In this document: positions 1 to 9,764 of the stretch, one piece after another
Position numbering within the stretch: the first letter of the stretch is position 1
Layout of the letters: every line of letters starts with the position of its first letter
Position numbers and translations under genes: made by a program
NCBI RefSeq assembly: GCF_004135585.1
Contig: NZ_CP035501.1
Span: 3,419,501 to 3,483,500 of the forward strand
Origin: Sphingosinicella sp. BN140058
GTDB taxonomy: Bacteria > Pseudomonadota > Alphaproteobacteria > Sphingomonadales > Sphingomonadaceae
DNA: 64,000 nucleotides
Direction: 5' to 3'
The notes under the pieces: generated by a model
Seen by the model: only the letters and a program-made list of their open reading frames with translations
Databases searched by the model: none
Told to the model about the DNA's origin: nothing

Positions 1-1
1 C

Positions 2-796
2 GCCAATGGTTTGCACAGCCGCTTCTATTTCGGGGGAGCATATACCGAAGCTGATACGATCGTGGGCGTTAGCGGATCGAGCGAGGATCTCTTCATACTT
101 CAGGGCAACTATGGGCAGGATGCGCCTCTGGTGCTTGGTTATGAGAATATGAAATACATCGACGATATGAGACTGCTCTCGGCGTCCAAGACCGATTTCT
201 TCCATCTGGCGGCGGCCGGAACATCGTACCACTATAATTTGAAGCTGCTGGATAGTCTGGCTGTACCGAGCGACGACAACCCGTATTTCTGGGACTTCGA
301 GGTCGATGCGAGCAGCCTCGGCACGAGTGAAACCGCTGCTGTGGACGCATCCGACGAGGCGAGCATGCGCTACGTCATGCGTGGCGGCGGCGGTGACGAC
401 CGCTTCGTCGGCGGCGCCGGCGACGATCAACTGGTCGGGGGTGGAGGAAGCGACCGTCTTTCCGGCGGCGCAGGCAGCGATACTTTTAAATATCTCGCTG
501 CGAGCGAATCGACGGCCGTCAAGCGCGACGTCATTACAGATTTCGCCAAGGGCGACCGGATCGATGTTCAGTTCGACGCCGTGGACGACGGACGAAACTC
601 CTACGAGCGATTCCACTTCATCGGCACCGCCGCGTTCAGCGGCACCGCAGGCGAGCTTCGGGCGAACTATGGCCCGGGTCCGGAATATGGCTGGCTGGTC
701 GAAGGCGACACCAACGGTGACGGCGCGGCCGATCTCTCGATCCTCGTCCTGACGACCCGCGGCTATCAGATGACCACTGCCGACTTCTGGTTCTGA
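2..796 (+). CDS. RTX calcium-binding protein, C-terminal part (cut by window start)
   Basis: The reading frame is already open at the first bases, so only the C-terminal ~264 residues are present and the start lies outside the window. It contains a beta-rich segment with an RFYFGGAYT motif, a short block of hemolysin-type nonapeptide repeats (GGxGxDxx; about nt 380-480) and a terminal domain ending in DFWF with a DTNGDGAADL calcium-loop-like motif. The last ~150 residues resemble the serralysin-type C-terminal domain (Peptidase_M10_C) that carries the uncleaved signal for type I secretion. The end is paralogous to the next three genes, so this is the first visible member of a tandem family. 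Its enzymatic or adhesive role cannot be told from the C-terminus. Confidence 0.85.
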   Translation, partial: ANGLHSRFYFGGAYTEADTIVGVSGSSEDLFILQGNYGQDAPLVLGYENMKYIDDMRLLSASKTDFFHLAAAGTSYHYNLKLLDSLAVPSDDNPYFWDFEVDASSLGTSETAAVDASDEASMRYVMRGGGGDDRFVGGAGDDQLVGGGGSDRLSGGAGSDTFKYLAASESTAVKRDVITDFAKGDRIDVQFDAVDDGRNSYERFHFIGTAAFSGTAGELRANYGPGPEYGWLVEGDTNGDGAADLSILVLTTRGYQMTTADFWF

Positions 797-841
797 GGGC
801 CATCGCTCAGCTCTCTCTGTATGCTTAGGAAAGGAAGACCA

Positions 842-3800
842 ATGTCCGCTGCCCACCAGTTACGCCGCACATCCAATCTCTTCGCGACCAAGGAAGCCGA
901 TGCTCTGGCGCTTGGCGCGCTCGCAACGCCGATCAACGGCGCCTCGACCGACGACATCCTCAAAGGCACCGCCGGCGATGATATCATCGAGGCGCTCGGC
1001 GGGCAGGACCGTGCCGACGGCGGCGGCGGCAATGACCTCATCCGCGGCGGCGTTGGCAACGATCGGCTCTATGGCGATGCGGGCGAGGACAGGCTGGAAG
1101 GAGGCGACGGCATCGATCAGCTCCACGGCGGCGCCGACAACGATGTCCTGATCGGCGGCGCGGGCAACGACACGCTCTATGGCGGGGACGGGAACGATCG
1201 CCTGGAGGGCGGCAGCGGCGCATCGAACTGGCTCGAGGGCGGTCTTGGCGACGACGTCATCCTCGGCGGCGACCAGGTCGACATCGTCTGGATCCGCGAA
1301 GCAGGTTCGGACACCGTCTCGACCGGCGCCGGCAAGGACCAAGTGAACTACAGCGCCGATGTCGCGGGCGATCACCAGGTGATCGACACCGGCAATGACG
1401 ACGATCGCGTTCAGATCGACTCCCGCGGCGCGACGACCTTCCAGATCGCGACCGGCGCGGGCAACGATCTCGTCCGGATCACCGGCCTTGCGGCGCAGGC
1501 GGAGATCGGCCTCGGCACAGGCACCGACGTCGTCGAGATCAAGGCCGGCGGTTTGGCTGCGGGCGCAGTGATCACCTTCACGGATTTCCAGGCGGGCGCC
1601 GACGGCGATCGGATCGACTGGATCGATTTCCTGGGTGGAGCGCTGGTCGGCTGGGATCGGTCGGCCAACCCCTTCGGCGCCGGTTTCCTGCGGCTTCGGC
1701 AGGTCGGATCGGACTCCGTCGTCGAAATCGACCGGGACGGCACGGGCGGGCCCGGCGCCTATGACACGCTGTTGGTCTTCAAGAACACCAATGGCGCGGA
1801 TTTCCGCTCGACCAATCTCGGTGGCTTCCGCGCCGACGGCGCCGAGCAGCCGGCCTATGCGAAGACCGGCACCGATGCGGCCGAGACGCTTGCCGGCACG
1901 ATCGGCCACGACGTGATCGACGGCGCCGGCGGCGACGACACGATCAATGGGGGCGCAGGCAGCGACATGCTGCGCGGCGGCGCGGGTGCGGACAAGATCG
2001 ACGGCGATATCGGCGACGATCTCGTCGAGGGCGGCGACGGCAATGACAGCCTGCGCGGCGGGCGCGGCACCGATTTCGTCCAGGGCCAGGCCGGGCACGA
2101 CTTCCTCTACGCGGACTCCGGCGCCGACGTACTCGATGGCGGCGCCGGCAGCGACTGGATCCAGATTCAGGCAAGTGATGCTCTCACCAAGACGGCGTGG
2201 GGCGGCGCGGGCGAGGACCGGATCACGATCGACGGCGCAAATGGCGGCGACTTCATCATCGACGGCGGCAGCGAGAATGACTGGATCAGCCTCTCCGGGC
2301 TGCGCGGCACCGCCTACGTGACCCTGGGGGCCGATATCGACGTCTTGCGGCTCGATCCGAGCGCAGCGGATTTGCTCTTGACCGAGGGGCACATCATCGT
2401 TCGCGATTTTGACACCGGATTCTACGGCGACTCGTCTACGGGCATCGACGGCGACCGCCTGGAGTTCGTCGATTTCCTCGCCGCCGCGGCGCCGACGTGG
2501 GACGGAAGCAATCCCTTCGCGTCGGGCTTCGCCCGCCTCGTATGGAGCGGCGACGACACGTTGCTGCAGATCGATGCGAATGGCGGCGGCGACAGCTTCC
2601 GAACGATCGTTACCTTTCAGGATCAATACCCCTTTTTCTTCACAAGCTTCAACCTCGACGGCTTCTCCCAGGGCGGTACCGTGCCGCCTGGACTGGTACT
2701 GGTCGGCACCGATGCCGACGACACCCTGCATGGCGGCCGCGGCAATGACGTCATCCAGGGCCTCGAGGGCTTCAACAAGCTCTACGGGGATTATGGCGAT
2801 GACGAGATCCGCGGCGGCAGCTTCTACGACGAGATTCACGGCGAGGCCGGTGCGGATCGCCTGTACGGCGGCGCGGGCTGGGACTGGCTCTACGGCGGTG
2901 CCGGCGACGATTATCTCGACGGCGGCGAAGGCAACGACACCATTCGCGACGATAGCGGATCCGATACGATTTTTGGCGGTGCCGGCTTCGACAGCATCGA
3001 GGTGAACCGAAGCGGCGACCAGTCGGACACCATCGTGATCGATGCCGGAAGCGGCTACGATTACATCCAGCTCAACGTTGACAGCACCGGCGATGTGACC
3101 GTCTACGCCGATGGCGGCGCCGGTGACGACGCTTTCCGAGTTGACGCAATGACCGGCAATGCCGTGCTCACGCTCGGTGAAGGAAACGACAAGATCTATA
3201 TCGGAGGCTATGTGCCTTATGGCGACAGGCCGCCGGTCACGATCACGGTGAAGGACTTTCAGCCGGGCGACAGCTTCGACTTGTCCGGCTACAATCCGGT
3301 TTTCAACGACTTGAGATACGGGGATCTCTGGGCATTCCTGTTCGGGCCCGCGCGCATCGTTCAGGCCGGTCAAGACACGCGGATCGAGTTCCTTCGCGGG
3401 CGCGAAGGGGATGCGTACGTCTGGGACACCATCCTCATTCTCGAGAAAGCCGATGCCAACCGGTTCGTCCGCGGTTACTATTTCGACACCAGCCCGATCT
3501 ACGGCTCCGACCTTGATGAAACCATCGTTGGAGAATGGACGAACACGCTCAACATGTCGCAGGGCGGCAACGACACGGTAAGTCTCAGCAACAACGACAA
3601 CCGCTTTTACTTCGGCGGTGCCTATACCGGGGAGGACACCATCCGCGGCGGAAGCGAATATGGCAATGACACGCTGATCCTGCAGGGCGTCTATGGATCC
3701 GGCGCCGCCGTGCTGCTTGGTGAGCCAAATATCCATTCCATTGAGAGACTGAGACTGCTCTCGGGCGCCGACACCGAATTCTTCCATCTCGCGCCGGAGG

Positions 3801-4408
3801 GCACTCGATACCAGTATAATCTCAAGCTGCTCGACAGCCTGGCAGGTGCCCCCGACAAATATGAGGCCAATCCGAATTTCCTGGTCGATGCGAGCACGCT
3901 TCGCTCCGGCGAAGGGGCGATCGTCGATGCCTCGGCCGAAACGACGGTTCGCTACGTTCTGAATGGCGGCGCGGGCGATGATCGCTTCCTCGGCGGCGGC
4001 GGCGGCGATGAACTGCACGGCGGCGGTGGAAACGATCATCTGAGGGGCGGCGGCGGTGCCGACCAGCTGTTCGGCGGAAGCGGCAGCGACACGTTCGAAT
4101 ATGCTGCAACCACGGACTCTACGGCTGCGGCGCGCGACAGCATCGCCGATTTCGCACGATTGGATCGGATCGATCTCAGCGCGATCGATGCCGATGGGAA
4201 TGCCGGCAACGGCAACCAGGATTTCCGATTCGTGGGTGCTGCGGCCTTTGGCGGCAGCGCCGGAGAGGTCCGCGTGATCGCGGACGTGAACTCGGCCGGC
4301 GGCTGGTTGGTCGAGGGGGACTTCGACGGCGATCGGATTGCCGATGTTTCGATCCAGGTCGTTGCGGAATCCAGCTTCGCCTGGGTCGCCAGCGATTTCG
4401 TACTTTAG
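842..4408 (+). CDS. RTX calcium-binding repeat protein, probable type I secretion substrate
   Basis: A 1,188-residue acidic protein with several blocks of GGxGxDxLxGG nonapeptide repeats that bind calcium in a beta-roll. I chose the ATG at 842 because an AAGGAAG ribosome site sits 5 bases upstream; an in-frame ATG at 821 lacks one. Repeat blocks alternate with a ~120-residue module containing W-x(3-5)-NPFxxGFxRL and TLLxIDxxGGG; two good copies (about nt 1650 and 2500) and a degenerate third (about 3350) are present. It ends with an RFYFGGAYT segment, another nonapeptide block and a serralysin-like C-terminal domain with DFDGDRIADV. There is no N-terminal signal peptide, as expected for type I export. 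No protease (HExxH) or other catalytic motif was seen; a surface or adhesin role is a guess. Confidence 0.85.
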   Translation: MSAAHQLRRTSNLFATKEADALALGALATPINGASTDDILKGTAGDDIIEALGGQDRADGGGGNDLIRGGVGNDRLYGDAGEDRLEGGDGIDQLHGGADNDVLIGGAGNDTLYGGDGNDRLEGGSGASNWLEGGLGDDVILGGDQVDIVWIREAGSDTVSTGAGKDQVNYSADVAGDHQVIDTGNDDDRVQIDSRGATTFQIATGAGNDLVRITGLAAQAEIGLGTGTDVVEIKAGGLAAGAVITFTDFQAGADGDRIDWIDFLGGALVGWDRSANPFGAGFLRLRQVGSDSVVEIDRDGTGGPGAYDTLLVFKNTNGADFRSTNLGGFRADGAEQPAYAKTGTDAAETLAGTIGHDVIDGAGGDDTINGGAGSDMLRGGAGADKIDGDIGDDLVEGGDGNDSLRGGRGTDFVQGQAGHDFLYADSGADVLDGGAGSDWIQIQASDALTKTAWGGAGEDRITIDGANGGDFIIDGGSENDWISLSGLRGTAYVTLGADIDVLRLDPSAADLLLTEGHIIVRDFDTGFYGDSSTGIDGDRLEFVDFLAAAAPTWDGSNPFASGFARLVWSGDDTLLQIDANGGGDSFRTIVTFQDQYPFFFTSFNLDGFSQGGTVPPGLVLVGTDADDTLHGGRGNDVIQGLEGFNKLYGDYGDDEIRGGSFYDEIHGEAGADRLYGGAGWDWLYGGAGDDYLDGGEGNDTIRDDSGSDTIFGGAGFDSIEVNRSGDQSDTIVIDAGSGYDYIQLNVDSTGDVTVYADGGAGDDAFRVDAMTGNAVLTLGEGNDKIYIGGYVPYGDRPPVTITVKDFQPGDSFDLSGYNPVFNDLRYGDLWAFLFGPARIVQAGQDTRIEFLRGREGDAYVWDTILILEKADANRFVRGYYFDTSPIYGSDLDETIVGEWTNTLNMSQGGNDTVSLSNNDNRFYFGGAYTGEDTIRGGSEYGNDTLILQGVYGSGAAVLLGEPNIHSIERLRLLSGADTEFFHLAPEGTRYQYNLKLLDSLAGAPDKYEANPNFLVDASTLRSGEGAIVDASAETTVRYVLNGGAGDDRFLGGGGGDELHGGGGNDHLRGGGGADQLFGGSGSDTFEYAATTDSTAAARDSIADFARLDRIDLSAIDADGNAGNGNQDFRFVGAAAFGGSAGEVRVIADVNSAGGWLVEGDFDGDRIADVSIQVVAESSFAWVASDFVL

Positions 4409-4572
4409 CGCAGGTCTCGCGGCTGTTCCGCGGTGATGCGTCGCTGAGGAACAGCCGTTCAAGTCTGTTTCGCCGCGCCCGCTGCGTGTCGTTTCGGGAT
4501 CTTAGCGCACGGGATCATTGCATTACCATCCGCTCCGGCTAATCCTGTTGTGAAAGTCAGGGGAGGGGTATC

Positions 4573-7500
4573 GTGGCAAATTTCAACAGCCGTTCCGGCA
4601 GCGATGTGTCGCGCCAGGATATCATCGCGGCGCAGGTTGCCGGGACTTCCGGCCCGGACACGCTCATCGGTACAGCCGGCGACGACGTCATCGAGGGTTT
4701 CGGCCAAAACGACCAACTTTCCGGCCGCGGCGGCGACGACGTTCTCCTCGGCGGTGACGGCGCGGATATCCTTTACGGCGAGGAAGGTGATGATCGCCTG
4801 GAGGGCGGTGCCGACGCGGATTATCTGGTCGGCGGCATCGGCCAGGACGTTCTCGTCGGCGGCGACGGAGACGACAATTTCTCGATCGGCCAGGGGGCGG
4901 ACGTCGTCGACGGCGGCGCCGGCCGCGACACGGTCGACTTCTATTCCAATGCGAACGAAGGCCAGATCATTATCGAGACCGGCGCCGACGCCGACATCGT
5001 GCGCATCGTCTCGGGCAATTCAACGAGGTTCGAGATTGCGACGGGAACGGGCGCGGATCTCGTCGAAGTCGGCGCCCTGCTTGGTGAAGCGACGATCGAT
5101 CTTGGTGCTGGTGCTGACCGAGTCAGGATCGAAAACTTCGCGCTTTCTTCCGCCGGCCGAGTCTCCTTCCTGAACTTCGACGCCGGTGCCACGGGCGATC
5201 GTATCGATCTGGTGGGCTTTCTTACGTTTTCGGTGCCCAGCTGGGATCACATGTCGAACCCGTTCGCCAGCGGTATTCTGCGTCTGGTCCAGGACGGCGC
5301 TGACGCCGTGCTCGAGCTGGACGCGAGTGGCGGTGGAGACAGCTACAGGCCGATCCTCGTCTTCACCGGAAGCAACGTGGCGTCGTTTACGGCGGAGAAT
5401 TTCGATGGCTACCGACCCGACGGCGGGATCGCAGCTGGCGCCGCTATCTCCGGCACCGGAGCGCCAGACCAACTTGACGGGACTTCTGGAGACGATCTGA
5501 TCTCGGGCCTCGGCGAGCGCGATCGCCTCGAAGGCGGTGGGGGCGATGATACGCTGCGCGGCGGCGACGGTGACGACGAACTTTACGGCGAGATCGGCGA
5601 TGACATTCTCGAAGGCGGCGCCGACAACGACTATCTGGACGGTGGCTTCGGCGACGATATCGTCTCCGGTGGTGCGGGGAACGATTACCTCAAAGCCGAA
5701 TTTGGTTCCGACACGCTGGATGGCGGCAGCGGCGGAGACACGCTCTACCTGAATCCGCAAAGTGCCGTGACGATCACGGCATCAGGCGGCGACGACGTAG
5801 ATAACCTGTTTGTCTACGATTCGTGGAGAGGGCATTTCGTGCTGGATGGGGGGAGCGGAAGGGATCTCATAAACATCATCGACTTGAGAGGCACTGCAGA
5901 CATCACTTTGGGAGGCGGTGCGGACAGGCTCTTGCTGTCTGGTCCCGAGGCAAGTCTGGCGACGCAAGGCTTCATAACGGTTCGCGACTTCGCAACAGGA
6001 GCATCCGGAGACGTTCTCGAATATTTCGAGTTTCTCTCCGCCGCAACGAATTGGGATGGAGCAGAGAATCCCTTTGGCGCGGGTTTCCTGCGCCTGCGCC
6101 AGAGCGGCAGCAGCACTCTGCTTGAGATCGATCCGACAAGCTCAGGCAGCTATCGCCCCTTCATCGCGTTCGAGAACAGTGTCGCATCAAGCTTCACGTC
6201 CAGCAATTTCGGGGGCTTTTCACCCGACGGAGCGCCGCCGCCACCGGTGATCGAGACTGGAGGAACAGGCGACGATCAACTCCTGGGGGGTGCGGGCGAC
6301 GACCTGCTTGCTGGCGGAGACGGGAATGACGTTTTGAGCGGCGGCGCCGGCGCAGACGAGTTGCGGGGCGGCAGGGACGCGGATCGCCTGACGGGTGCGG
6401 CGGGTGCGGACAACCTGTTCGGCGGCGACGGCAACGACTCTCTGGACGGTGGGTTGGGGGACGATCTTCTCGACGGTGGTGATGGCAACGACCTCATCTT
6501 CGACGATTTTGGCTCGGATCGGATTGTCGGCGGGGGTGGTGCAGACAGGATCATTGTTCAACGCTTCGCTGACGGAACGGGGCTTGTGACCGTTGACGCC
6601 GGCGAAGGCGATGACGACATTCAATTGTCGTCTTATAGTAGCGAGTCGCTCGTCTATACGGTTGATAGCGGAGACGGCGATGATTTCGTGTCGTTCGGCT
6701 TCATGCTCGCTGATCTGACTGTGACGCTGGGTAGCGGACGCGACATCTTGTACGCCCATGAAGCGCGGGGTTCCGGTCGATCCCTGAGCGTTCTCGTCAC
6801 CGACTTCACCTCTGGAGCATCCGGCGACCGCTTGAACGTCACGGATCTGCTTCATGGCTACACCAATGCACCTGATCCATTCGCTGCGGGCTACGCACGG
6901 CTGGTCCAGTCCGCCGGCGATACCCTTGTCCAGATTGATGTCGACGGTGCGACAGGTGGCAGGTTTGACACCGTGTTCGTGCTCTCCGGCGTCAATGCCG
7001 CTGCGTTAACGGCGGCCAATATCGGGTACGATGTCACGACGTTCCACGGCAGTGCGCTGGCCGAGAACATCGTCGCAACCTCCCGAAACGAGCTTTTCGA
7101 CCTCTCGCAAGGCGGAGCCGATCGGATCCTCGGGGCGGCAGGCGACGATCGGATCTATCTCGGAGCCGCGTTCGGTGCAGGCGACCTGGTCCAGGGCGGC
7201 ATCGGCACGGATGTTCTCGCCTTGCAGGGCGATTATGGCGCTGGAACTCCGATGCTCCTTGGAACGGCCAACCTGCGCGGCGTCGAGACCCTGCTCCTGC
7301 TCGCCGCGGCCGATAACCGCTTCGGCTACGCTTCGGCGCCCGGCACCGCCTTTCACTACGCACTCGTTCTTCAGGATGACCTGCTCGGCGGGGCGGCGAC
7401 CTTGCTGATCGACGGGAGCGGGCTCACCGCTGCCGAGACGCTCGACATCGACGGCTCGGCGGAAGCATTTAATTCTTATACGATGCGCGGCGGCATGGGG

Positions 7501-9576
7501 GCAGACCGGCTGATCGGCGGCGGCGGCAACGATCTGCTTGAGGGCGGCGGCGGCAGCGATGTGCTGGAGGGTCTCGGCGGCACCGATACCTTGCACGGCA
7601 ATGCCGGGGACGACGTCTACATCGTCGGCAGCGGCGATCTCGTCGTCGAAAGCACCGGCGGAGGGATGGACACGGTGCGCACGACCGCCGCGTCCTATAC
7701 GCTCACCGCTAATGTCGAAAATCTCGTCGGCACAGCCACGACGGGGCAGAGCCTGATCGGCAACGGACTCGTCAACGCGATCGAGGGTGGCAACGGCAAC
7801 GACACGCTGGACGGCGCTGGCGGTGCCGACATCCTGAAGGGCGGCTTGGGCGACGACATCTATGTTGCGGACGCCGGCGACATGCTGATCGAGGCGGCAA
7901 ATGCGGGCACCGACGAAGTGCGGGTGGTGCTCGGCGCTTATTCGCTCGGCATCCATCTGGAGAACCTGACCGGCCTGTCGACGGGCGGCCAAGCGCTCAC
8001 GGGCAACGGCAGCGCCAACGTGATCACCGGGGCGGGCGGCAACGACACGCTCGATGGCGCCGCTGGCGCCGACACGCTCCGCGGCGGCCTCGGCAACGAC
8101 ATCTACGTCGCGGACGAGGCCGATATCGTAATCGAAGCGGCCGGCGCCGGCACCGACGAAGTACGCACCGCGGCGTCCTCCTACCGGCTGGCAGCGAACA
8201 TCGAGATCCTGACCGGTATCTCGGCGACCGGCCAGACGCTTACCGGCAACGAGGTCGACAATCTTCTTGATGGCGGTGCCGGCAACGACATCATGAACGG
8301 TCTCGGCGGCGCTGACACGCTGCGCGGCAATGGCGGCAACGACGTCTACATCGTCGGTGCCGGCGACGTGGTGGTCGAGGCATCCGCAAACGGCAGCGAC
8401 CGGGTCCGAACGGCGCTCGCTTCCTATTCGCTCACCGCCAATGTCGAAGAACTGGTCGGCACAGCGGCCACTGGGCAGATCCTGATCGGCAACGACCTTG
8501 CCAACACGATCACCGGCGGCGCCGGCAGCGACACTCTCGATGGCGGCCTCGGTGCCGACCGGATGGTCGGGCTCGGCGGCAACGATGTCTATCTGGTCGA
8601 CAATTTGGGCGACGTCGTCGTCGAAGCGGTAGGCGAAGGGGTGGACGAAGTTCGCACCGCGCTCGGCAGCCGCACCGACTTCAGCCAGCTCTACGTGCTC
8701 GCCGCCAATGTCGAGACTTTCACCGGCACCTCGACGACGGGGCAGGGCGTGCGCCTCAATGCCGGTGACAATGTCGTGCGGGTGCTGATGGGTAACGACC
8801 TGCTCGTGCTCGACGACGGTGGCAACGACCAGGTCAATGCCGGCGGCGGCGCGGACTTCCTCTACATGGGCGCGGCGTTCGGCAACGGCGATGCGCTGAA
8901 CGGCGGCGCCGGCAACGACACGGTGTCGCTGACCGGCACTTACGCGCTCACCCTCCAGGCCGACGATCTCGTCTCGATCGAGAAGCTGATCCTCGACAGC
9001 TCCGGCAATGCGGCGGCGCCCTACACCTATGCGCTCGTCATGAACAACGCCAATGTCGCCGCCGGCCAGCAGCTGGTGGTCGCGGCCGAGGCGCTGCTCG
9101 CCGGCGAGGTGCTGAGCTTCAACGGTGCCGGCGAAACCGACGGCAGCTACAGCGTCCAGGGCGGCCGCGGCGGCGATACGATCGTCACCGGCGCCGGTGC
9201 CGACCGGATCTGGGGCAATGGCGGTGCCGATCTCCTCACCGGCGGTGCCGGCAAGGACCTGTTCGACTATCGCGCGGCTAGCGACTCCACCGCCGCTGCG
9301 CGCGATCGGATCGGCGACTTCGCCGCCGGCGACCAGATCCTGCTCCAGGCGATCGATGCCGACGGCGCTGCCGGCAATGGCGACAGCGCTTTCCGCTTCG
9401 TCGGCGCGGCGGCGTTCAGCCACAGCGCCGGCGAGCTTCGCGCCAGCGCCGCGACAGGCATTCCGAACGGCTGGCTGGTCGAAGGCGACGTCAATGGCGA
9501 CGGCATCGGCGATCTTTCGATCCTCGTCGTTGCGACGCCAGGCTATCAGCTCAGCGCCGCCGACTTCGTGCTGTGA
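4573..9576 (+). CDS. Giant RTX repeat protein with 81-residue tandem repeats
   Basis: A 1,667-residue protein starting at a GTG with a GGGGAGGGG ribosome site just upstream. The N-terminus (MANFNSRSGSDVSRQD) resembles that of the next gene. Residues ~30-850 hold three units, each made of nonapeptide calcium-binding repeats plus an NPFxxGxxRLxQ module (near nt 5243, 6055, 6875). Residues ~1010-1415 are five 81-residue repeats built around GNDxYxV, VVEAAxxGTDxVRTA and TGQxLxGN. The last ~110 residues form the serralysin-like secretion domain with DVNGDGIGDL. The last 1,035 bp are almost identical to the end of the following gene. No catalytic motif was seen. It is probably an exported surface or biofilm-matrix protein (inference). 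Confidence 0.85.
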   Translation: MANFNSRSGSDVSRQDIIAAQVAGTSGPDTLIGTAGDDVIEGFGQNDQLSGRGGDDVLLGGDGADILYGEEGDDRLEGGADADYLVGGIGQDVLVGGDGDDNFSIGQGADVVDGGAGRDTVDFYSNANEGQIIIETGADADIVRIVSGNSTRFEIATGTGADLVEVGALLGEATIDLGAGADRVRIENFALSSAGRVSFLNFDAGATGDRIDLVGFLTFSVPSWDHMSNPFASGILRLVQDGADAVLELDASGGGDSYRPILVFTGSNVASFTAENFDGYRPDGGIAAGAAISGTGAPDQLDGTSGDDLISGLGERDRLEGGGGDDTLRGGDGDDELYGEIGDDILEGGADNDYLDGGFGDDIVSGGAGNDYLKAEFGSDTLDGGSGGDTLYLNPQSAVTITASGGDDVDNLFVYDSWRGHFVLDGGSGRDLINIIDLRGTADITLGGGADRLLLSGPEASLATQGFITVRDFATGASGDVLEYFEFLSAATNWDGAENPFGAGFLRLRQSGSSTLLEIDPTSSGSYRPFIAFENSVASSFTSSNFGGFSPDGAPPPPVIETGGTGDDQLLGGAGDDLLAGGDGNDVLSGGAGADELRGGRDADRLTGAAGADNLFGGDGNDSLDGGLGDDLLDGGDGNDLIFDDFGSDRIVGGGGADRIIVQRFADGTGLVTVDAGEGDDDIQLSSYSSESLVYTVDSGDGDDFVSFGFMLADLTVTLGSGRDILYAHEARGSGRSLSVLVTDFTSGASGDRLNVTDLLHGYTNAPDPFAAGYARLVQSAGDTLVQIDVDGATGGRFDTVFVLSGVNAAALTAANIGYDVTTFHGSALAENIVATSRNELFDLSQGGADRILGAAGDDRIYLGAAFGAGDLVQGGIGTDVLALQGDYGAGTPMLLGTANLRGVETLLLLAAADNRFGYASAPGTAFHYALVLQDDLLGGAATLLIDGSGLTAAETLDIDGSAEAFNSYTMRGGMGADRLIGGGGNDLLEGGGGSDVLEGLGGTDTLHGNAGDDVYIVGSGDLVVESTGGGMDTVRTTAASYTLTANVENLVGTATTGQSLIGNGLVNAIEGGNGNDTLDGAGGADILKGGLGDDIYVADAGDMLIEAANAGTDEVRVVLGAYSLGIHLENLTGLSTGGQALTGNGSANVITGAGGNDTLDGAAGADTLRGGLGNDIYVADEADIVIEAAGAGTDEVRTAASSYRLAANIEILTGISATGQTLTGNEVDNLLDGGAGNDIMNGLGGADTLRGNGGNDVYIVGAGDVVVEASANGSDRVRTALASYSLTANVEELVGTAATGQILIGNDLANTITGGAGSDTLDGGLGADRMVGLGGNDVYLVDNLGDVVVEAVGEGVDEVRTALGSRTDFSQLYVLAANVETFTGTSTTGQGVRLNAGDNVVRVLMGNDLLVLDDGGNDQVNAGGGADFLYMGAAFGNGDALNGGAGNDTVSLTGTYALTLQADDLVSIEKLILDSSGNAAAPYTYALVMNNANVAAGQQLVVAAEALLAGEVLSFNGAGETDGSYSVQGGRGGDTIVTGAGADRIWGNGGADLLTGGAGKDLFDYRAASDSTAAARDRIGDFAAGDQILLQAIDADGAAGNGDSAFRFVGAAAFSHSAGELRASAATGIPNGWLVEGDVNGDGIGDLSILVVATPGYQLSAADFVL
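7606..8820 (+). repeat. Five in-frame tandem repeats of 243 bp (81 residues)
   Basis: The codon group for GNDxY or GDDxY recurs at 7606, 7849, 8092, 8335 and 8578, an exact 243-bp period. Each unit carries a GGxGND calcium loop, a YxV strand, an EAAxxGTDxVRTA segment and TGQxLxGNxxAN. The fifth unit has a small insertion (GSRTDFSQLY). Confidence 0.9.
8542..9576 (+). repeat. Near-identical 1,035-bp block, copy 1 (matches 14229-15263)
   Basis: Aligned at a constant offset of 5,687 bp without gaps, this block matches the end of the next gene. From about 9001 to the stop I see only one difference (CTG versus ATG near 9072) before the last two codons; silent sites match as well. The agreement is far higher than in the rest of the two genes. 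Confidence 0.9.
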
Positions 9577-9764
9577 GACCTGGCAGCCCCGTGTAAGGCG
9601 TCGGGACGGCTAACGGACGTGGTGGTCCGACGTTTTCCTTTGCCACTTTGGATTGACGGATCCTGTTATTGCATATCGTAGGGCCGCCTAACCCTCGCCC
9701 GAAGAATCTTTGCTTTTGAAAATGTTCCGCTTCATGTTGCTGGTGAAGCAAAGGGGAATTCAAC

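Noticed and set aside
860..4462. A 1,200-codon open frame antisense to the second RTX gene, and similar ones at 7006-9423 and 12975-15287
   Set aside because: They mirror the repetitive GC-rich RTX codons, have no ribosome site or recognisable domain, and read as low-complexity; they are shadows of the real genes.
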